In this document: positions 55,770 through 64,000 of the stretch, piece by piece
Layout of the letters: the number at the start of each line of letters is the position of its first letter
Numbering within the stretch: position 1 is the stretch's first letter
Assembly: GCA_026018925.1 (NCBI GenBank)
Contig: JAKSZU010000004.1
Coordinates: forward strand, 42,844,233 to 42,908,232
Origin: Tupaia tana
Taxonomy: Eukaryota; Chordata; Mammalia; Scandentia; Tupaiidae
DNA: 64,000 nt
Direction of reading: 5' to 3'
Notes under the pieces: model-generated
Told to the model about the DNA's origin: nothing
Seen by the model: only the letters and a program-made list of their open reading frames with translations
Databases searched by the model: none
Program-made: the position numbers and the translations under genes

Positions 55770-57545
55770 CTTAAAAATTGCTCAGAAGTAATGTAATTAA
55801 GAAATTTAGAATGACTAAATAAAGTATTAGTATTAACAGGTAAAATGTTTTTAATATGTATATTGTACATGCAAAAGCTAAAGAAAAGTAATTAGATATT
55901 ATTATGTATTTGTTTACTTAAATGTTAAGATGCTTTTTTCAGCTTAATTCCTTCTTCCAGTTATTCATTGCAGGTTGGGCTCCATTCAAGCAGAGTCTGA
56001 GAAATAGATTATAATACAGGAAAGTTATTAGAGTACAGTCAGAATCCCCACCTATGGAGGAAAGAGATGAAGATAGGACTGGTGAATTGGAAAAGCTGGG
56101 CACTAATGCAGTCTCAGCAAGGTTTCAAGCAACTCTATGGGAATATCTGGGTGGCCTTTCAGAATGTCGTTTTTTGTAGTGAGTGGTCTGGGTCATCGAA
56201 TGTAGGCTTCTCTAGGAATAAGGCATGGCTTTGTGCACACAGTAGAGTATAAGCAGCAGTTCTCTACCCAAGGTCAATTTCCTGAGATGACTTATAGCTG
56301 AGCATAGTGTTTCAAAAATGCTGCCAGGACTTGGGAGTATATATTCTCAGGGCCTTAAGGGGGATCTGAGCAGCAAATCACGACATCCATGGCTATTGCA
56401 TACTTCCTCCTAGGCTTGCTTTCTTGGAGCTTTGTTCAAAAAGTAAATTTTTTTTTTCCTATTTTCTATTTAGTGACTACTAATGACTTCCTTCTTTTGG
56501 AATCAATTAACATAGGAAAGTTTGCTAGTAGGATTTGTCATAAAATTCATTGAATGAGCCCCTTAACAATTTGCTAGACCTCTAACATGTACTGAGTTTG
56601 AATGTGGTGCATTTACTTTTTTTGGAGGGGAGGGATATTTTCGACAGCTCTATATTGAAACTTTGACATTTAAAGACAAGTAAGACTCAAATAAAATGAC
56701 TTTGCAAAGTAAAGAAAACCTGGAGATGAGCAAAGCAATAAATTTGAGAAAAATTTTTATTTATTTTAGGACAGTAGAAAAAATTTTGTTTAGGTTTGGA
56801 GGTCAGAGATAAGTCACACCAATTGTGTTCAGGAGGGATAAAAATGACAAATTTTTGTGTTTTGTTTAGAAGTGGAATTTTAGCAATAATAATGTAGGTG
56901 TTTGTGTATACACAGGGCAAAATAATGAGACAGACTGGAAGTTCAATTTTATTTTTAATTGATTCAGTCGCAGTGTTTTGACAATATGAAGTGAAAAAGA
57001 GACTTTATTGAAAGGATACTTGTTTAAAAGCTCTCACTGTATTCCAAGGAAGAGTTTGAAATCCAAGTCATCTTTTGGGGTGTCCACAGAAGGAGATGAT
57101 GATCTTTCCCTCTAGATGACAGCCATTAATGTGATTTAGCTATGATGACTCTTAATGTATGTCTTATATTCAAATTTTACTCCATCGGAGGATGATTGTG
57201 ATAGTCTCAGCTTGAGCGAAGTGTTCATTCTCAGTTAAAATAATGGTGGAAAATGGATGGGATCATGTTCCCACTCATGGGGAAGCCTGCTTCTACTAAA
57301 TGGTATAGAAGGTACAGGAAGTTCCTAAACGGAGGCTCTAGCTCAGCCATAATTTATTTTGTCAAGTTAACTACCTCTGGGCAGATTGGGATACTATTCC
57401 ACTTAGTCTATGTAGGCAAAAAACAAAGGCTGTGTGCATGTAGGTGTGTGTACACAAAAATGTGTGTGTGTGTGTTATAGAAGTAAGTAACTACTAGCAA
57501 AATACTTCAAATGTGTATTAAGATAAACCCCCACCTACTTGGGAC
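55770..57545. other. Unassigned sequence
   Basis: The block at 56000-56400 is less AT-rich and reads like an old LTR or other repeat; I cannot name it. The block at 57040-57440 contains a 75-codon open frame (57253-57480) with no domain. A short GT tract lies at about 57456-57476. Confidence 0.4.
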
Positions 57546-57549
57546 CATT

Positions 57550-57905
57550 TACATGTGGTAAAAATAGTTGTTACTGGAGGCTAGGACCAGAAATGGGAAG
57601 GAGGGATTGGGAGATGTTGGTTAAGGAACACAAAGTCCCGTTTAGAAAAGAGTAATGAGTGCTAGTGCTAGCACAGTAGGGTAACTATAATTAATACTAA
57701 TTTGATACATATCAAAACAGTTATGAGAGGATTTGAAATGTTCTCAGCACAAAGTAATGTTAAATGAGATGATAAATATGCTAGCTACCCCTAGTTGATC
57801 ATTACACACTGTATACATATACAGAAAAATCACACTATACTCCATAAATATGTATACTTATTATGTCAATGAAAATAATGGTAATTTTAAGCTTGTCTTA
57901 ATGAA
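57550..57905 (+). mobile_element. L1M 3' UTR
   Basis: The words ttactggaggctaggaccag, gattgggagatgttggttaa, cacagtagggtaactataat, ggatttgaaatgttctcagc and tatacagaaaaatcacacta with ccataaatatgtatact follow the L1M 3' UTR consensus in order. Confidence 0.85.
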
Positions 57906-58109
57906 ATAAAGAAAATTAAATGATTTACCTGGTTTGCTCCAGTATAATGGACCTGAGATGGAAATAAAAGAATAAAGTATGAATGTATATTTATACATAT
58001 GTGTGTGTGCATATATTTTAGTACATTTTAAAATTACAACATAGTATTATTCATCTATTCAAGTTATGATAAAGCTTAGTATTTCATTTAGTTAGTAATG
58101 TATTTGTAG

Positions 58110-58374
58110 GCATTATTATTATTATTAAGAGGTTTTTGCCTTCGGGCACATGCACTCACCAGAGAGAGAGAGACAGAGACACTGAGAGGGAAAGTGAGAA
58201 ATCACCTTGTGGGGGGATGGCCATGCCGCAATCACTTCTCCTCCATTCTCCTGGGATTTTGGGTACGCACACACACATGCACCTGGTGTGATTTTTCAAA
58301 CCACTGGATCTGGGACTCAAACACAGCCGGCTATGTGGGAGTTCAGAGACATGACCGCTATGCTATCTGCCGGC
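58110..58374 (-). mobile_element. tRNA-derived SINE, antisense
   Basis: An (ATT)n-type tail precedes aagaggtttttgccttcggg, the GA tract, aatcaccttgtggggggatg, the full middle module and the head ending gctatctgccggcccttg. Confidence 0.9.
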
Positions 58375-58379
58375 CCTTG

Positions 58380-59315
58380 TATTCTTTATTATTTTGATGC
58401 TTACTATATTGAGCAAATCACTGTGCCATGAAGTTGAGAGTAAATATAGACTTATTTTAGAAAAAGAATACTTTGGAATTTGGTAGCTGGCTAGCTGTAC
58501 CAATCGATGAGAGTCTGTATCTAAGATATAAATATATTTTTAAAACAGCTATTGAAATTTTTAACCTATAACAAATGCTTAGTCTGACTATAAACTCTAG
58601 TCCAAAAATAAATTCACACATTTTAGTAGGCTCCTGATCTATAGAAAAAAAAATATATGACAGAATATTTTCTTTAATTGGTGAGTCAATTAGACATTGA
58701 TTATAGCACTGTAACACCATTCCAAGTTTTATTGTCACCATTCCGGCTTAGCAAGCTTGCACACTTCTTTATATGTTGCAGCAGTTCTCTTTGGTTTAAT
58801 ATTTGGAATTAATTTCTGAAATAGCTTAGACCGGCTAAACATTCAGCCTGTCGTTTTTCTAAATCTGATAGGATGGAATACTAAGTAGTTGAAATATTCT
58901 AGAGCTGTATTACAGGCTTCGGTGATCACAAGGGTCCATGGTTCATTCCCAAAGCAAACTTTCTTTCTTAATATGTCTGATATGTTGCTTTTTATCAGTA
59001 ATTTTCATATCTGAGTTGGTGACCCTGCCACTTTTTCTTATTGTTATTGTACTCTTTTTGTGACAATGATAAGAAAACTAGTTCAGACCCTCCGGTTGTT
59101 TGTGTCTGCTTTCAGTTCCTAGTGCTGCTGCTCTCCTTTGCTGGGTTCCTTTCTTGCCAATGTTTTTTGGATACCTGATTTCTGAGCAGATGCTCTTTTT
59201 AATCTCATCTCATGTTAATTTTAAATATTTATTCATCAAATGTTTCCAGTCTCCAGTAAACCAGGAATTGATTTTTGTATTGTGCTCATGGCACTCACTG
59301 AATTGTTGTCTCATG
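58380..59315. other. Unassigned sequence
   Basis: Nothing can be named. Open frames of 94 and 111 codons occur without any domain similarity. Confidence 0.45.
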
Positions 59316-59319
59316 AATT

Positions 59320-59455
59320 ACATGTCTGTCTCTTTCCATGGATTGTTAGCTCAGAGAGGGCAAGAACAGGGTTTTGTCATCTCTACAGAACCAGAGTCAA
59401 AGCACAGAATCCAGTGCATTTTAAATACCCAGTAGGTTTGGATGGAAGGAATAAG
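59320..59455 (+). repeat. L2 LINE 3' end
   Basis: The words gattgttagctcagagaggg, caagaacagggttttgtcat and taaatacccagtaggtttgg match the L2 3' terminus, with a small insertion. Confidence 0.6.
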
Positions 59456-59459
59456 CAGT

Positions 59460-60285
59460 GAGGGCACATGACTGCAGAATTGGAATCTTAGTGGATAAAA
59501 ATAAAAGAAGGTAAAGATGGCAGGGAATAAAGGATTGGTTTGGGTTTATCTAGTTTGAAGAGGAACATTTTTGAAGCATCAAGATTTGCCTGTCTTTCTC
59601 TGTCTCTTTACATGGATCTGACTATACTATGATTTATGAACAGGTAAAACAAATAAAGTCACCAAAAGTTTTACACAGTATTCCCTATCCATTTAGTTCT
59701 TCAAGAATGTCCACCAACATGCATGCTTGACCTAATATTTTCTGCTGTCCTGTGGTTCTTTGTTCTGTCTCTCTGTTCTCAACCTTGCATCTTACCTAAT
59801 CCTGTTTTGATATCTTTTTATTTCACCTTGCCAATTCTGCCTCTTGTCGTCCTACTACTGATTTATTCAAGCTTATTTATTTATTTGTTTTTAAAATTCT
59901 TCTGATTTCAGCAAATGTCCAACTGAAGTGTTAGTGTCTGGGTAACTATACCACGGCTCTAGATTTGTTTTCAAATTAGAAGGCTTCAAAGATCATATGT
60001 AACTAAACTATCGGTTTACTTAAATCTTGATGCTTGCATTACTGTAGAATGAGCTCTGTACATATATATCCTTTTTGCCAAGAACACAAGTATATATGAT
60101 TTTTATTAATTAATTTTATTCAACATTTTGTGCCTAACCTATAAGACTTATACATTCAGGGACATGAAAAGGATTAGAAATTAACAATGAATCATGAAAC
60201 TAGACTTTCAGACAAATCTTATCATTTTTTACATACCTTTATAGTTAATGTCTACATGACTACTTAAATAGAAGCAAATTGCTTA
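59460..60285. other. AT-rich unassigned sequence
   Basis: Nothing can be named; no coding signal. Confidence 0.45.
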
Positions 60286-60289
60286 TGAC

Positions 60290-60482
60290 CATGAACACTG
60301 AAATCAGAATACCTGACAGCATCTCTTAACTGTGCTCTTTATGCTGGGTGACCTTTGACAAGGTGTTTAAGTATTCCATAGCTCAGTTGTTTCATAGGAT
60401 CATGGAGATCAAATATGTGAACATATGCAAATTTCTTTGCTGTTACATATGAGATGCTCAATTAAATATGGATATTTGTCAT
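60290..60482 (+). repeat. MIR SINE
   Basis: The order tgaaatcagaatacctgaca, gctgggtgacctttgacaag, gtgtttaagtattccatagc, tcagttgtttcataggatca and gatgctcaattaaatatgga follows the MIR consensus. Confidence 0.7.
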
Positions 60483-60484
60483 TA

Positions 60485-62025
60485 CTGGTTTTTGAATTTT
60501 TATTGTTACAAAATGTTCTTGAGCTATTTTTTAGACTTGCTTGTTCTTTAAAAAAAATTCTTTAACTACAATGGCATTTGCAAGAAATATGCTTCTGTTT
60601 CCAAAGAAAATTTCTCAAGCTGCAATTTAAGAATTGGGCACCAATACTGTTGCTGATGCTGATCAGAGGTCTTCAAAACAATCGGAGTCAGTGATTAATA
60701 GTTTGTCTTCTTGCAAAACTGCTTTGAAAAATTTAACTCTTCAACAAATGATACCTATTTTTCTGTCTCAGGTGATAATTAGAATTTTTAGCATCTGCTC
60801 TCTCTATTTTACTTTGATTCTGCCCTTTTCTAATCTATTTTAATCTCATGACATCAAAACAGACACCTCCATAGCACTGGTGGAGCTTATTCATTCTGAG
60901 GAGAACATGGAAGTTGGAGATTTCCATTCTCACTTCTACTTGTGAAGTTGAAATCTGTAGTCTCTTGAGTCTGCTTCCTGGGTATGAATACAGTGGATTA
61001 CGAGGTCCTGGCATTTGTGAGTTCTACTCCTTTGTTTGTTGTCTTCCCAGTATCCATCCGTTTGTCCCCACACTGTAACAGCTTTCTTTTAGTGGGATTG
61101 ATCCCATTTGTAGCTTGATAAATAGGCTTCTAATTATTTAAATCAATGAGGGCTTGATTGATTCAAATCAAGTTGAAACCAATTGAAACATGACACTCCC
61201 CTGAACATAGGGAGCTATTCAAGGGCATTTCAATTAATAGGAAAATCAGGTGTTTATATGATGATACTGAGATATAATGCTCTCTTCTGCTTGATGGCAA
61301 TGTGGCGTGTAGGCCAACTATTGTCAGTCACACTAGGATTCACAGGGGAGCTAGCTTTAGAGTGAAGCCAACTCTGGGTATAGAATAGAATGTCTGAAAG
61401 AAACTGGGTCCTCGGTGACATTGTTGAACCACTGGACCTTCAAATGACATGTACCAATGATTCCCATTATTGTTTAAGCCAGTGTCATAGGGATTTTACT
61501 TCACAACCAAAACAATCAAACTGAGATACTTACATTGGATAATTTGCCAATAAACTCATCACTCAAGATCAAGCACAGCCACCATCCTACAGGTAAGAAA
61601 ACTGACCACAGAATTTCCACTAAGAAATTCTCATAATTGAGAACGTAGAAGTTATTTCCATGAAAGGAAAAGCTAACTGGCAAGTCATTGTAGGCAGCTC
61701 GCCCATGATTGCATAGAATGTTGCTTGATTGAGGTCCAGAGACAGGCATGTCTAGAGACAGGCATAAAGTCCTCAGAGATTAGTAAGGCATGTTAAATTA
61801 AAACAGCCTAATGGTTGAGGTCCAATTCAGGTAAGTTTTCTCCAAACACAGAAGCTTTGTAACAGCATCACATTCACAGAAATCGAATATGTTTCAGAGG
61901 CCTAAATCTGTTTCACAAGAACTATTTGTGGCACATAAAAGTCTGACATAGTAACATAAATATTTCTACTCAAGGCCCTCTGCTGACCTCCTATTTAAAT
62001 CAAAGAAAGCAGTAGAATCTTAAAC
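60485..62025. other. Unassigned sequence
   Basis: A short duplication, agagacaggcat, occurs at about 61738-61765. No named repeat or coding signal can be supported. Confidence 0.45.
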
Positions 62026-62029
62026 ATGA

Positions 62030-62250
62030 TCTATAAAAACTACCCAATGTGGTCCTCACTTGGGTGTCTAAATTCATCCTTTAGCAGTCTCCCCTTCACT
62101 CATTTAGCTCTAGTCCCACTGGCCACCTCATCTTTCTACCAACATGCCAGGTATATACCCTTGCCACATGCCCTTTACACTGGCTACTTCTCTGCATAGA
62201 AGGCCCTTACTTCCAAATTTGCATGATTCTCACTCTTAACTTGACTCTAG
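62030..62250 (+). repeat. L2 LINE fragment (ORF2 3' part)
   Basis: The words cccacttggccacctcat-like (tcccactggccacctcatct), ccaacatgccaggtatatac, cacatgccctttacactggc and ctctgcatagaaggccctta match the L2 segment around cactggcctcc and gcacttgctgttccctctgcc. Confidence 0.7.
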
Positions 62251-62251
62251 T

Positions 62252-62283
<32 letters not shown>

Positions 62284-62535
62284 AGAGGTTTTTGCTTATA
62301 GGGCGCGTGCGCTTGCCAGACAGACAGAGAGAGACAGAGAGACAGAAAGCGAGAAATCACCCCCCAGGGGGGATGGCCATGCCGCAATCCCTTCTCCTCC
62401 ATTCTCCTCTCGGGATCTTGGGCACGCATGCACACGCGCCCAGCGTGAGTTTTAAGCCACCGGGTCCGGGACGCGAACCGCGGTCGACTACGTGGGAGTC
62501 CAGCGACATAGCCATTACACTAACTGCTGGTTCTC
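62252..62535 (-). mobile_element. tRNA-derived SINE, full-length, young, antisense
   Basis: This is one of the least decayed copies: a long poly(T), gagaggtttttgcttatagg, cgcgtgcgcttgccagacag, the perfect palindrome caccccccaggggggatggc, and the head gacgcgaaccgcggtcgact to aactgctggttctc. The many intact CpGs argue for recent insertion. Confidence 0.94.
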
Positions 62536-62677
62536 AGGCCAAAACATTTTTTTGAGGGAAGGTTTTTAGTTAGTGACTAAATATTTTACTTTAGATAGAA
62601 ATATTTAAACTTTCTGTTATTCTTTGAATCAGTTTTGATGAAACATTTCATATGTTGAAAGTATTTATGAGATTTTT

Positions 62678-62928
62678 TTTAAAAAGTTTTTGCCAACAGG
62701 CTAAATGTACATTCTAGAGAGAGACAGAGACAATAAAAGGGAAACTGAGAAATCACCCACCAGGGAGATGGCCACTGTGCAATCCCTTCTTCTCCAATTT
62801 CCTCCTAGGGTTTTTTGCACACATGTACATGCACCTTACATAATTTTCAATCCACCAGGTCAAGGCTCAAACTGTGGTTGACCATTTGGGAGTCCAGCAC
62901 CTTAACCACCATGCCACTGGGTGGCTCC
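62678..62928 (-). mobile_element. tRNA-derived SINE, older subfamily, antisense
   Basis: The words aaagtttttgccaacaggct, gagaaatcacccaccaggga, cttctccaatttcctcctag and gtccagcaccttaaccacca with tgccactgggtggctcc define an older-head copy. Confidence 0.88.
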
Positions 62929-62939
62929 AACTATAAGAT

Positions 62940-63250
62940 ATTTTTGGAAAGAAAAAGCCATGTTTAAGGTATTTGTAAATATGACTATGAATATACATAT
63001 ATAAATCTTCTATATTACCCACTTATCTGCCATTTTCAGTGTTTTCCATTTCTTACTTTGTATCTGAGTTGCCATCTACTATAATTTTTCTTCAGACTGA
63101 AATTTATCATTTGGTTCTTTTTTGTAGTAGAATTCTGCTACCAGTGAATTTCACATTAAAGTGGTTTTTATTTCATGATCATTGGATCATGCTAAATGTG
63201 AAATTCTTATTGGCAATGTTTTGCTTATGTTTGTTACCACTTTAAATATG
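62940..63250. other. AT-rich unassigned sequence
   Basis: Nothing can be named. Confidence 0.45.
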
Positions 63251-63254
63251 TCAT

Positions 63255-63388
63255 AGGAGGAGAATGGAGAAGGGATTGCATTGTGGCCATCCCGCCAGTG
63301 GAGTGATTTCTTATTTTCCCTCTCACTGTCTCTCTCCGGGGAGCACAAGTGGCTTATATCAAAAATCTCATACATAAATCAATAAATA
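63255..63388 (+). mobile_element. tRNA-derived SINE, 5'-truncated
   Basis: The copy begins in the middle module (aggaggagaatggagaaggg). It continues through gtggccatcccgccagtgga, the pyrimidine tract, agtggcttatatcaaaaatc and an (AAAT)n tail. Confidence 0.82.
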
Positions 63389-63439
63389 AGTCAGTCATTA
63401 CAATGTTTCCTGGCTTCTGTCATTTCCAATAAGAAGTTA

Positions 63440-64000
63440 ACCATTAATTGTATCATTATTTCCTGTAAATGAAGTTTTTTGTTTCTATTTTCAAGTTTTC
63501 ACGTTGCCTTTTTTCATTTTTACTATAGTGTATCTAGGGGTATAGAATTTGTGTATCTATGTGTGTTTATCTAATTTCAGGTTTGATCAGAATTTTTATG
63601 AATCCATATTTTCCCCTTATTAGGCATTTGTCTCTTTAAATAATCTGTCTTTTCCTCAACTCACCCCTTTTTGAGAAGCTATGCAAAAATGTATTCTGAG
63701 ATGTCTGATATTTTCCCACAGATCTCTATTGCCATTAATTTTTATTCATATATTTCTGTCTGTAACTTAGAAAAGATCATTTATATTGGCTTTCTTCAAG
63801 AGATCAATGATTATTTCTTTTGCCATGTCAATGGTACTTGGGAGACATTTACTGAACTTTTCATTTCAATTATTATATATCTTACAATAGCTTTAGAATT
63901 TCTGTTTAGCTTTTCATGTTGAGATTTTTTAAAACTTGTTCAATTATTTGTGTAATTACCTTTAGTTCTTTAAAGTATTAATAAAAGCTGCTTCAAAACT
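63440..64000 (-). mobile_element. Probable old L1M fragment (ORF1 region), antisense, running off the end
   Basis: From about 63830 the words cttttcatttcaattattat, atagctttagaatttctgtt and ataaaagctgcttcaaaact match the antisense of the L1M ORF1 coiled-coil region. The part before 63830 is less certain. Confidence 0.5.

Noticed and set aside
57253..57480. 75-codon open frame, considered as an ERV or gene fragment
   Set aside because: No recognisable motif; it ends in a GT microsatellite and no neighbouring exon or viral domain supports it.

Overview
The window looks like AT-rich, gene-poor nuclear DNA from a placental mammal. I find no intact protein-coding gene and no exon I can defend. I see no classical structural RNA gene and nothing bacterial (no operons, CRISPR or plasmid features). 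Nearly everything recognisable is interspersed repeat: MIR, L2, old L1M, MaLR (MLT1/MST-type) LTRs, MER5A and a Tigger-like DNA transposon, all of which are mammalian. On top lie lineage-specific layers: about 33 copies of a tRNA-derived SINE, a younger L1/HAL1 group with its own 3' UTR, and a small TA-flanked MITE family. One tRNA/7SL-like composite SINE fossil hints at Euarchontoglires (tree shrew or a relative). That lineage guess is an inference; I do not recognise the species. Repeat family names were assigned from remembered consensus sequences, not a search, so boundaries are approximate unless target-site duplications (TSDs) are quoted.

Layout. 1-4 kb: L2, then an antisense L1M 3' end carrying two SINEs, then a SINE, MIR and MER5A. 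4-7.6 kb: mostly unique DNA with a possible very old exapted SINE. 7.6-14.7 kb: three MaLR LTRs, L2 pieces and SINEs. 16.1-18.2 kb: a near full-length Tigger with an L1 3' end and a SINE nested in it. 19.3-20.8 kb: an L1M split by a younger L1 3' end. 22-25.6 kb: a SINE-dense stretch with an L1M 3' UTR. 25.7-30 kb: two MaLR LTRs, an antisense L1M and a repeat-free block. 30.6-32 kb: SINE cluster. 32.6-35.3 kb: a HAL1-type element with decayed ORF1, followed by a second copy of its 3' end. 36.2-38.1 kb: an old MIR split by an 80-bp MITE and by a 1.65-kb GC-rich composite retroposon with an 18-bp TSD. 39-41.6 kb: SINEs landing beside one another. 41.6-44.2 kb: repeat-poor block. 44-51.8 kb: SINEs, a gammaretrovirus-like gag remnant and an L1 3' end. 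52-64 kb: MIR, L2, L1M, SINEs and the tRNA/7SL composite.

Most notable object: the element at about 36391-38035. Read on the minus strand it runs from a CpG-rich head, through about 17 copies of a 19-bp GC-rich repeat and a roughly 400-bp single-copy module, to two L1-type 3' UTR modules and a poly(A). It has the architecture of SVA-like composite retroposons (GC-rich start, VNTR, 3' module, poly(A), TSD) but different sequence. It may be a lineage-specific, L1-mobilised non-autonomous family.
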